64,000 nt of DNA. Source: Bacilli bacterium. Lineage in GTDB: Bacteria > Bacillota_I > Bacilli_A > RF39 > UBA660. The position numbers and the translations under genes are program-made. Every line of letters starts with the position of its first letter. Position 1 is the stretch's first letter. The notes under the pieces were generated by a model. It saw nothing but the letters and a program-made list of their open reading frames with translations. It was not told where the DNA came from and ran no database searches. Location of the stretch: contig JAFUFG010000001.1 in assembly GCA_017470045.1 (NCBI GenBank), positions 73,885 through 137,884 on the forward strand. The letters are read 5' to 3'. Positions 54,167-61,920 of this stretch are shown in pieces.

Positions 54167-55483
54167 ATGTTGGATGAAAATATGGAATTTGATATTGATG
54201 CCATCATGGAGGGTACAGAGTCCACTTTAGACATCATTTTTGATGAAGAGCAGGCATTCGATGCTGAATGTGAAGCTACTACAATCTCTGATGATATCGA
54301 TGATTCTACATTAGATAGTATGATTGGTTATGATGATCTCGTAACCGACCAGGATATCGATGATATTGATAGTGGAAAAACGCCGTCTGGCGGAGACCCA
54401 ATTGATGATGATGCAGATGCTGCAGCTGATGACCCTGAGATCTTCCATCTGCAGAAAGATATCTTCCAGAATTCCTTGCTTACTGAAAATGATATTAAGA
54501 ACTTGGATGAAGGAATGTCTCTGGAAGAATTTACTGCTAATTTCTTACATGAGAATGAAGGCTTAGGACAGGGATCTGAAATAGATAAGATTGACGGATC
54601 AGTATGCCCTGAATGTGGCCAGAGTCCTTGTGTATGCGCTGCAGAAACAGATCGTTTTGATCTGGATAATGATTATCATACTTATGATATGAAAGAGCTC
54701 GTTAAATTAGATGATGACGATGATGATGAGTTAGATTTCGATGATCATGACCATGATGATGACGACGAAGACGATCATGATGATGACCACGACGATGATG
54801 AAGATGAAGACGATCATGATGACGATGATCATTTCGATCTTCATTTTGATGATGAAGATAATGCACCTAGTTTCGCACCTGCTGGACCAGTTCAGCCGTT
54901 ACATGGTGGAAAAGAATGTGGTGAATCTGGGACTGCTAGTGCCGAAGAAGATGATCTTTTTGAACATGAGGGAGGAAATTTAAAAATGGAAGATAAAGAA
55001 ATGATTAAAAATGCATATGCTGAAGGATATGAAGATGCTATTAAAGATTTAGAAGCTGAACTGGAAGCAGCTGAAGCAGAAGAATCTTTACAGGAAGCTA
55101 TGGATGACTTAGAAGAAGACATCGATATGTTAGATGAAGATGTCGAATTGGAAGAAGAAGTTGAAGCAGAAGAAGAAACTGAAGAAACCGAAGAAGAAAT
55201 TGCTTCTTTAGAAGAATCTGGCTTAGAAGAAGAAATTAGTGATCTGGATTCCATCGACGAAGCTTTGGAAGATATTGAAATCTTTAATAAGTTTGAAGGC
55301 TCTAGCATTAATGATGATGACTATGATGCTAACGAAGATCTGTTTACTGGTTGGAAAGATAATACAGACGAAAAAGGTTTGGGACGTTATGAAGATCAGA
55401 ACACTCTGCCTTTTGATCATGTAACTTCTGCTTCTTTTGATAATATGGATAAAGACGATTCTATTGAATCTATGCTGAAATAA
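54167..55483 (+). CDS. Acidic Asp/His-rich scaffold or core protein candidate, 438 aa
   Basis: Extremely acidic. Residues about 180-225 are an Asp/His low-complexity tract; CPECGQSPCVC (near 150) is a small zinc-like site. A stretch near residue 280, IKNAYAEGYEDAIKDLEAEL, resembles the helix of the shared module in the 23.5-25 kb proteins (LLQEAYEKGFNDGIDQT). It is followed by a long Glu-rich coil. Together with the upstream protease and small acidic gene this suggests a prohead scaffold/core protein. If so, the shared helix could be the contact that recruits internal proteins. AGGAGG start. Confidence 0.52.
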   Translation: MLDENMEFDIDAIMEGTESTLDIIFDEEQAFDAECEATTISDDIDDSTLDSMIGYDDLVTDQDIDDIDSGKTPSGGDPIDDDADAAADDPEIFHLQKDIFQNSLLTENDIKNLDEGMSLEEFTANFLHENEGLGQGSEIDKIDGSVCPECGQSPCVCAAETDRFDLDNDYHTYDMKELVKLDDDDDDELDFDDHDHDDDDEDDHDDDHDDDEDEDDHDDDDHFDLHFDDEDNAPSFAPAGPVQPLHGGKECGESGTASAEEDDLFEHEGGNLKMEDKEMIKNAYAEGYEDAIKDLEAELEAAEAEESLQEAMDDLEEDIDMLDEDVELEEEVEAEEETEETEEEIASLEESGLEEEISDLDSIDEALEDIEIFNKFEGSSINDDDYDANEDLFTGWKDNTDEKGLGRYEDQNTLPFDHVTSASFDNMDKDDSIESMLK

Positions 55484-55495
55484 AAAACAGAAAGT

Positions 55496-55525
55496 AAAGG
55501 TGGTACCCAATATTGGGTACCACCT
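55496..55525. terminator. Palindromic terminator
   Basis: AAGGTGGTACCCAAT/ATTGGGTACCACCT, perfect, 12 bp after the acidic gene. Confidence 0.82.
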
Positions 55526-55527
55526 AA

Positions 55528-55552
55528 TTTAATCATAATAGTATGATTAAAT
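55528..55552. terminator. Hairpin following the mini-ORF
   Basis: TTTAATCATA/TATGATTAAA inverted repeat directly after the 11-codon minus-strand ORF. Confidence 0.5.
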
Positions 55553-55553
55553 C

Positions 55554-55589
55554 TTAGTCGATGTCGATTACGGTACGATCCTGATCCAT
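55554..55589 (-). CDS. Possible 11-residue peptide gene
   Basis: ATG with an excellent AAAGGAGGTG site opens MDQDRTVIDID then TAA, and a hairpin follows at once. The perfect ribosome binding site is the reason to list it. It could be a leader or micropeptide, or a remnant. The rest of the 55484-55798 gap holds only hairpins and an AT-rich stretch. Confidence 0.35.
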   Translation of the reverse strand: MDQDRTVIDID

Positions 55590-55759
55590 AATTGACACCT
55601 CCTTTCTATTCTCTATTACTATAATATCTAATATAAAAAATTAATTTATACAAACAAAACATGTTAATAAAGTTTAGAATTGGTCACTCTAAACTAAAAG
55701 TTTGTTGAAAGAATATGGTTTATTTCTGATTTGCTTCCTTTTGATGCGCTCACAATTTA

Positions 55760-55789
55760 TACCCCTAGCCTATAATAGGCTAGGGGTAT
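55760..55789 (-). terminator. Palindromic terminator
   Basis: ATACCCCTAGCCTAT/ATAGGCTAGGGGTAT, just after the 298-residue minus-strand gene. Confidence 0.8.
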
Positions 55790-55798
55790 ATGCTCTCT

Positions 55799-56695
55799 TT
55801 AGTATTCTTCAGTACATTCTTTATCTTTATATACTTTCCAATGGTGTTTAGTTTTAAATCTATCAATAAGTTCACTAAATAACTTATCTATTTTAAATCT
55901 ATACATTGGTTCATCCGGTGTCCATTCGAATGGTGCTGGATATTGTTCTATTGTTCCAGATAATATACAATAAAATGCTTTATGAAATTTTAGATTATTA
56001 ATATGATCATCCAATGTGGATTTAAGATATCCAATACCAAATATTGTCGGCAATCTATCTCCAGGGTATTGAATATAAAATAATGGAGAATTTGGTACTG
56101 GAATATAATCTTCAAGAATTACTAACTCTGGTTCATCAGGTACTGTGTATGGAAAAGTTACTGGAACTATAGAATCTCTACTAGTAAATCTCATCTTATT
56201 CTGTTCAAATACTTTACCATCAATATTATAACATTCTCCAGTTTTTATATTTTTAAATACAGGTGAATATCTCTTATTCTGAATGGTATCATCATCTATT
56301 ATATAATGATCTTTACCGTACCATTCATCATCAGTACCCTGTAGTGGGGATACTGGTTTCCAAGACATCACTTTATACAATATATCTTTAAGTTTATTCT
56401 CATCGATATCTTGAACTATAAATTCTTCTGTATTTACAAGTTCATGGTATTTCTTAATAAGCTCATATCCAACATTACATGTATCAATATCTATTGTAGA
56501 CAAATCTAAATCCACAAAGTTTTTATCTTTTGTATAATGAATAAATGAACCTATAGCATATGGAGCTGAATTGTTAGAATGCCCACTCATTGTTTTTAAG
56601 AATTCTGTTACAAATTTTTTAAGATATTCAACTTTATTTTTATCTTCTATATGAAGATAATCGATTTCTATTAATGCATAATCTATTAAGTTCAT
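55799..56695 (-). CDS. Hypothetical protein, 298 aa
   Basis: Second gene of a two-gene minus-strand operon. Predicted globular, alpha/beta, with an acidic N-terminal half and aromatic C-terminus. Its ATG overlaps the upstream stop by 4 bp (ATGA), so translation is coupled. No motif recognised. Confidence 0.62.
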   Translation of the reverse strand: MNLIDYALIEIDYLHIEDKNKVEYLKKFVTEFLKTMSGHSNNSAPYAIGSFIHYTKDKNFVDLDLSTIDIDTCNVGYELIKKYHELVNTEEFIVQDIDENKLKDILYKVMSWKPVSPLQGTDDEWYGKDHYIIDDDTIQNKRYSPVFKNIKTGECYNIDGKVFEQNKMRFTSRDSIVPVTFPYTVPDEPELVILEDYIPVPNSPLFYIQYPGDRLPTIFGIGYLKSTLDDHINNLKFHKAFYCILSGTIEQYPAPFEWTPDEPMYRFKIDKLFSELIDRFKTKHHWKVYKDKECTEEY

Positions 56696-57231
56696 GACAT
56701 TACCTCTTTATCATCTGAATATAGTTCTTCTTTATATGACGACAACTCTGATACAATATTTATGAAATCTAATTCTGTTCTATAATCTCTAGGCATTTGG
56801 TATTCTCTACTGATAAGAGTATTTAAAGATACATTAAATATAATTTCATCTTTATTATTAACATACACATTTTGAGTTATATATGTATTATATACATATC
56901 TTGGATTAGTAGTTGCAGCGTTATACACAAAATCTATAAAGTCTTTATCATATTCATATATTCCTTTATTTAATCCGGAATAATTTAAATGATCTTTTAT
57001 AGAAATAAAATAATATACTTGTTCTTTTATGCAATCATATACTCTTAATATAAACCAATCGCAATTACTTGATTTTATTAAATGCCTATCATTAGAATAT
57101 TTATCAAAATATAAAATAGGCGGATTTGATTTAAGAATGCCTATTGATACACTATCTTCAATAGTCTCAGAATTTATTATTGTAAGACGTTTATCTGTAA
57201 TAATTTCTTCACATACAGTTTTTGTAAACAT
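56692..57231 (-). CDS. Hypothetical protein, 179 aa
   Basis: First gene of the pair. Beta-rich with many Tyr and Asp residues; unrecognised. AAGGAGAG before the ATG on the minus strand. Lies upstream of the 298-residue gene and likely works with it. Confidence 0.6.
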   Translation of the reverse strand: MFTKTVCEEIITDKRLTIINSETIEDSVSIGILKSNPPILYFDKYSNDRHLIKSSNCDWFILRVYDCIKEQVYYFISIKDHLNYSGLNKGIYEYDKDFIDFVYNAATTNPRYVYNTYITQNVYVNNKDEIIFNVSLNTLISREYQMPRDYRTELDFINIVSELSSYKEELYSDDKEVMS

Positions 57232-57301
57232 GTATATCGCTCTCCTTCCATTATTATAGTATCTAATTAAAAATAAAAATTGATTGAAGATAGAAGGAGA
57301 C

Positions 57302-57508
57302 TTAACGTTTCCTTCTACTTCTTTTTCTACTTCTTTCTTTTAAATGTTGGATGTGGTCGGACCACAGCCCTACCACTACCAACAACAGACCACAGAATAC
57401 CAGCGTACTGGCTTCTGCATTAACTTTGGTACTAATTGCTGGGCTTGTTATTCCCAGTGCCAACATAATTGCCCCTATAACACAACTAATGCCATTAATG
57501 TTTTTCAT
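57302..57508 (-). CDS. Small membrane protein with Arg/Lys-rich tail, 68 aa
   Basis: Two hydrophobic segments (ISCVIGAIMLALGITSPAI and TLVFCGLLLVVVGLW) and a very basic C-terminal 12 residues (KERSRKRSRRKR). GGAGG start. The layout, two membrane segments and a cationic cytoplasmic tail, resembles some holins and exclusion proteins, but no family is recognised. Confidence 0.55.
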   Translation of the reverse strand: MKNINGISCVIGAIMLALGITSPAISTKVNAEASTLVFCGLLLVVVGLWSDHIQHLKERSRKRSRRKR

Positions 57509-57646
57509 ATTTAACCCTCCAGTTTAATTTATTGTATTGCTTACCCATATATTATACAATTTCAATATTTAACTTTACCATTATCCATATAAACTCTGCT
57601 ATTTAAAACAATCTATTAAACGATTTATACAAGGGAGGAAACTAAA

Positions 57647-58384
57647 TTGAATGAGAAACTTCCGCCTTTTTTAAAAAGAGAAAAAGACTCTATTCTGTTT
57701 AATTCAGAAGGGGAGTTTTATTTTTATATACCTGAAAAGATGTTTGACCTTAATATTGCAAGATATGAAGGGGATATTATATCTACTTTAGGTATTATGC
57801 CTTATGCTATGAAAGATGCTAAGGGTAAAATGGGAACTCTTCATGAGTTCAATTACCCTACTAGATTTGCTACCAAACCGTATAAAGTAGAAAAACTTAA
57901 AGGAGTTAGAATTATCAAACAATCTAAACCTTCTGACTACAGAGTTCTTTGCTATAAGAAGGGTGATCCTATTATAGTAAATATCTTTGTAGAAGAAAAC
58001 CTTACTAATGCTGAAGACTTAACCAGGTTGTTTATAATGGCTGGTAGTATTAATAATACTATTCCTTATGACCAGCTTCAGAATTATTTTGTAAATAATT
58101 ATAAGTATAACGGTAAGTCTTATGGTATTACGTTACAATTGTTTGGTATAATTGTTTCTGAAATATGTAGGTCATCTACTGATGAGTCTAAACCTTTTAG
58201 ACTGTCTGGTTCTAATGATATGCATAATTACAGATCAATTCCTATAACTTCTATTCCTAGAATTATTTCTGCTTATTCGGCTATAACTTCTAATAACTTT
58301 AACCAAGCAATGGTTTATGCTTCTCTGAATAAGAAACAAATTGAAAGCCCATTAGAGAGAGTACTCACTGGTGAAGATGTGTGA
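57647..58384 (+). CDS. Probable structural/tail-associated protein, 245 aa
   Basis: Uses a TTG start at 57647 with GGGAGG upstream; no ATG fits the frame. Globular alpha/beta product, no named motif. It opens the block leading to sheath, tube and portal, so a virion or assembly role is inferred. The 106 bp to the sheath gene hold no clear strong terminator. Confidence 0.5.
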   Translation: MNEKLPPFLKREKDSILFNSEGEFYFYIPEKMFDLNIARYEGDIISTLGIMPYAMKDAKGKMGTLHEFNYPTRFATKPYKVEKLKGVRIIKQSKPSDYRVLCYKKGDPIIVNIFVEENLTNAEDLTRLFIMAGSINNTIPYDQLQNYFVNNYKYNGKSYGITLQLFGIIVSEICRSSTDESKPFRLSGSNDMHNYRSIPITSIPRIISAYSAITSNNFNQAMVYASLNKKQIESPLERVLTGEDV

Positions 58385-58490
58385 TCCCTGAGGGTGATAA
58401 GAACATATCATTAAAAGTCGCCTTTGGGTCTTTTTTATTCACTTTAGGGACTAAAATGAATTTTAATTATAAAAAGGAGGAAATACTATA

Positions 58491-60476
58491 ATGACTGCTC
58501 CAGGTACAAAATTTATCTGGGATGATCAAAGCTTTATTCCGCCTCTTACAGCTCCTGCGGAAGATACAATTGATCGCCCTGTCTATATGACAGTTTTTTC
58601 GTCCGATAAAGGACCTGAAAAATTCCAGAAGAACTTAACTGGTCAAAATTTCTTAAAGTTGTATGATGCTAAACCGAATTTCTACAAACACGGTCAGCCT
58701 TTATTGCAGGCTTTTGCTATTGCACAGGCTGGTGGTAGGCAGTTTGCTAAACGTATTGTTGCTAACGATTCTAAGTTAGCAAACTTAACTTTAGTTGCTA
58801 CTGTTACCTCTAAAGAAATTCAGAAGACTGATGAAAATGGTAATCCGTTGTACATTGATGCTGTAACTGGGGAGTATACGACAGATCCTAATGATGGTGC
58901 AAATGCTCCTGCTAATCGTGAAGTTGCCAATATCAAATACGAATTAAAAGGTGTTGATTGGGAGTATACTAGTGCTACAGCTGGTACCAATGACATTGAT
59001 GTAGTATTTGATCAGATTCTTACTAAAGTAAATGCTGAATACGGTAGTGCTACTCATGAAGGAGTATTCCCTCTGTTCACTCTGACTGACACTGGTCGTG
59101 GTAAATCCAATAAGAAAGTTCAGTTTAATTTGGATACTGCTACTCGTCGTCCTATTCGTTATGCAAAATATCAGATTAATACGATTGAAGATGATTCTAC
59201 TCAGGAAACTCTGTACTTCACTTTAGATCCGTATATTACTGAATATGCAAGTGCTAACGACACTGAACAGACCAATATGGGTATGGAAACTATTATCTCT
59301 CTGGGTTCTTATGAACTTCAGTGCAAGTTCCATGAATCTGAATGGGGCAAATTTGTAACTAAAGTTGCAACCATCTCTGGTCTGAGTGAAGATATTATTG
59401 AACATGCCGATATTCTGTTTGGTACTGACGTATATGGTGATCCTTTAGGATCTAACTATAATGATGATGCTCAGAATATCGACCGTTCTCCTGCAGTTGT
59501 AATTGATGAAGAGTCTGTTGATCTGTCCAATCCTGCCGGTATTAATCTGGTAAATGGTAGCAATCCTAATGGTTCTTTTGGAGATTATCCTATTGAATCA
59601 GCTGAATATAACAGTAAAGTTCTGGAAGTATTCAAAGGACAGGCTGCTGAAGGCGATGAGATTTATGATTTGGACAATACTCCAATCTATGTAATCTTTG
59701 ACGCTAATTATGATGACGTTATTAAAGAAGCCATCTGTGAATTGGTTGACTTCCGTGAAGACTGCTTCTTCTTCCGTGATATCGGTCTGCATCAGAATAA
59801 TCTGTTATCTATTAAAGAAAAAACTCAGTTCTATAAGAAGTCTCGGTTTGCTGCAACTTACGTAAATAGCTATAATGTAATCGATCCTTATTATCGCAAA
59901 CAGATTGAAGTAACTGTTATGTACAATCTGGTATCTAAATTTGTAGATCACTTCATTAATGGTGCTAACCGTCCGTTTGCAGGTCAGGCTTATGGTATTA
60001 CATTTGAAAATGATATCGTTCCTGGAACCTTGAACTTTAAACCGAAGAGAGTTCCTAAGACTCCTTCCAATGCTAAGACATATGATCAGAAACAGTTCTT
60101 TGATGATCTGCGTCTGAATTATATTGCTTACTATGATAATATTCCTACCATGGATACCGAATATACATCTCAGTCAGCTTATACTCAGCTGAGCTGGATT
60201 AATAACGTAATTCTGGTACAGAATATTATTCGTGAAATTCGTAAGATGTGTCCGAAGAATCGTTATACCTTCTTAGATGGTCAGGATCTTGTTAACTACA
60301 AGAAAGACGTTAATGACATTATTAAGAACTATAGCTCCCTCTTCAAGAGCATCACTGTATCTTATATCGAAGATACTAACTATCAGCACAACAAGATCTT
60401 CTATGCTGCATTGGTAGTTGTATTCAGAGATTTCGTACAGAGCGAAGTATTTAAGATTACTGCTGTTATAGATTAA
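58491..60476 (+). CDS. Contractile tail sheath protein
   Basis: 661 residues, matching T4 gp18-type sheaths in size. N-terminal DRPVYMTVFSSDKGPEKF, an insertion-rich middle, and the conserved C-terminal domain with NDIVPGTLNFKPKRV and the closing YIEDTNYQHNKIFYAALVVVFRDFVQSEVF segment split across two strands. G+C and codon choice (more CTG, CGT) differ from most neighbours, as expected for a highly expressed virion protein. AAGGAGG start; the tube gene follows 21 bp later. Confidence 0.88.
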   Translation: MTAPGTKFIWDDQSFIPPLTAPAEDTIDRPVYMTVFSSDKGPEKFQKNLTGQNFLKLYDAKPNFYKHGQPLLQAFAIAQAGGRQFAKRIVANDSKLANLTLVATVTSKEIQKTDENGNPLYIDAVTGEYTTDPNDGANAPANREVANIKYELKGVDWEYTSATAGTNDIDVVFDQILTKVNAEYGSATHEGVFPLFTLTDTGRGKSNKKVQFNLDTATRRPIRYAKYQINTIEDDSTQETLYFTLDPYITEYASANDTEQTNMGMETIISLGSYELQCKFHESEWGKFVTKVATISGLSEDIIEHADILFGTDVYGDPLGSNYNDDAQNIDRSPAVVIDEESVDLSNPAGINLVNGSNPNGSFGDYPIESAEYNSKVLEVFKGQAAEGDEIYDLDNTPIYVIFDANYDDVIKEAICELVDFREDCFFFRDIGLHQNNLLSIKEKTQFYKKSRFAATYVNSYNVIDPYYRKQIEVTVMYNLVSKFVDHFINGANRPFAGQAYGITFENDIVPGTLNFKPKRVPKTPSNAKTYDQKQFFDDLRLNYIAYYDNIPTMDTEYTSQSAYTQLSWINNVILVQNIIREIRKMCPKNRYTFLDGQDLVNYKKDVNDIIKNYSSLFKSITVSYIEDTNYQHNKIFYAALVVVFRDFVQSEVFKITAVID

Positions 60477-60497
60477 TGGAGAGGAGGGTGAACGATA

Positions 60498-61451
60498 ATG
60501 GCATCTACAAAAAGCATTTTTACTTATCAAAAACAGCCTAGACCCATTACTAGCTACATGCTCTCTCGTGGTGTTGCGGACTTCTCTGATCTGTATCAGT
60601 GGGATAACTACGAGACTGGTTACGGCTTCTTCTTTGTATTAGAGATTCCTCGTTTCTTAGAAGAAATGAAGAAACTGTCTACTGACTACAAAACTCTGAT
60701 TGAAAACTACGTTCATATCCTGGAATATGATTTCAAGAATCTGTCTGGTTTTGAAGATATGACTGCTGACTCCAGTACTCTGACTGACGGTATCAATGAA
60801 CTGAATATCGTTACTCGTGTAAGAGAACAGTCTAATGGTTCTTTCACTATGCGTATGTATGAACGTTCTGGCTCTGTTATTAACAAAGTAAATGAACTGT
60901 TCTTACGTGGTGTAAAAGATCCTCGTACTCAGGTAAAACGTTATAACGGTTTACTTGATCCTTCTTACGCTAGAGCTCAGAATGTAAATTCTAGTGGTAC
61001 TGCTACTGGTAGTACTACTACAGCTCTTAATGCTGGTTATGAGAATGAAACCTTTACGTTCTTGTATTTCGCTACCGATAATACCTGTTTGAATATTGAA
61101 AAAGCATTCTTACTGACTTCTTGCCAGCCTCAGAATGCTGAACTGTCTATGTACGAATATGAAAAGGGTAATATTGAATGGCGTGAAATCAACTATACGT
61201 TTAGCGGTTTCCCGATCACTGGCCCTGGTGTTACCAAGAAAGCACAGGATTTCTTAAAGTGGGTTAACGAATCTACCATCTTTGATGAATCTAAATTTGG
61301 TTATGCAGCTCTTCAGAGAATGCCTGCATCTAGTACGTACAATGCTCCTGTTGTTCAGGAAGTTAAGAATGACGTATTTAGTATGAATCAGTCTAGAGTC
61401 AACAGTTGGTGGAAAGATGACGGAACCGACTCTAACTTACAGAACCAGTAA
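60498..61451 (+). CDS. Tail tube protein
   Basis: 317 residues following the sheath gene, as tube genes do in T4-like phages. DNYETGYGFFFVLEIPRF near the N-terminus and LNIEKAFLLTSCQPQNAELSMYEY-type pieces fit gp19-like tubes. A Ser/Thr/Gly linker (SSGTATGSTTTAL) suggests a surface loop. Codon use is like the sheath. GGAGAGGAGG start; palindromic terminator after the stop. Confidence 0.8.
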   Translation: MASTKSIFTYQKQPRPITSYMLSRGVADFSDLYQWDNYETGYGFFFVLEIPRFLEEMKKLSTDYKTLIENYVHILEYDFKNLSGFEDMTADSSTLTDGINELNIVTRVREQSNGSFTMRMYERSGSVINKVNELFLRGVKDPRTQVKRYNGLLDPSYARAQNVNSSGTATGSTTTALNAGYENETFTFLYFATDNTCLNIEKAFLLTSCQPQNAELSMYEYEKGNIEWREINYTFSGFPITGPGVTKKAQDFLKWVNESTIFDESKFGYAALQRMPASSTYNAPVVQEVKNDVFSMNQSRVNSWWKDDGTDSNLQNQ

Positions 61452-61471
61452 AAAATAATTAATTAATAATA

Positions 61472-61497
61472 AGCCCATCCCTATATAGGGATGGGCT
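61472..61497. terminator. Palindromic terminator
   Basis: AGCCCATCCCTAT/ATAGGGATGGGCT, perfect palindrome; ends the sheath-tube transcript. Confidence 0.87.
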
Positions 61498-61505
61498 ACT
61501 ATTTT

Positions 61506-61529
61506 CTATTTCATATTTTCAGTTTCCAT
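61506..61529 (-). CDS. Possible 7-residue peptide ORF
   Basis: METENMK then TAG, with AGGAGG correctly spaced upstream. A second mini-ORF (MMNID) with AAAGGAG precedes it at about 61545-61562. Both follow the 69-residue membrane gene on the minus strand. They may be remnants or leader peptides. Confidence 0.28.
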   Translation of the reverse strand: METENMK

Positions 61530-61570
61530 CTAATTAAATCCTCCTAATCAATATTCATCATAATTCTCCT

Positions 61571-61780
61571 TTAACGAATCAAATAAATAAATATTAAAAA
61601 TGCTATAACAAGTAATGGTATAATAGATTTATTATTATTTTTTATATAGAAATATAGTGATATACTGCTTAGTATCAAAAATAGCAATCTAATATAATTA
61701 TTATTAGAGTTTCCAATTATTAAAGTACTTAGAATTATAATAAAATTAGGATATTTTTTTAATAGATTTATAATATTCAT
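61571..61780 (-). CDS. Small membrane protein, 69 aa
   Basis: Start placed at ATG 61780 after AGGAGATGGAG; 61792 is the alternative. Hydrophobic segments cover most of the chain (FIIILSTLIIGN, LLFLILSSISLYFYI, IIPLLVIAFLIFIYLI). Function unknown. Confidence 0.5.
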   Translation of the reverse strand: MNIINLLKKYPNFIIILSTLIIGNSNNNYIRLLFLILSSISLYFYIKNNNKSIIPLLVIAFLIFIYLIR

Positions 61781-61835
61781 AGAATTCTCCATCTCCTTTT
61801 TAATTTTGAGATATACACTTTTCTCCTTTCATAGA

Positions 61836-61849
61836 TATAATATATAATT
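61836..61849 (+). promoter_or_regulatory. Promoter-like motif TATAATATATAATT
   Basis: Identical to the motif at 5934-5947, 71 bp upstream of the portal gene. Confidence 0.4.
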
Positions 61850-61920
61850 CAATTTTCTTTAAGGATTGCTCCCTCTAACATTAGGATAATATTATTAGAC
61901 CAGTAAGGAGGGTATTTTAT

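Noticed and set aside
54741..54983. Plus-strand ORF in another frame (Met/Thr-rich) inside the acidic gene
   Set aside because: It is the frame shadow of Asp/His codons (GATGAT read as ATGATG).
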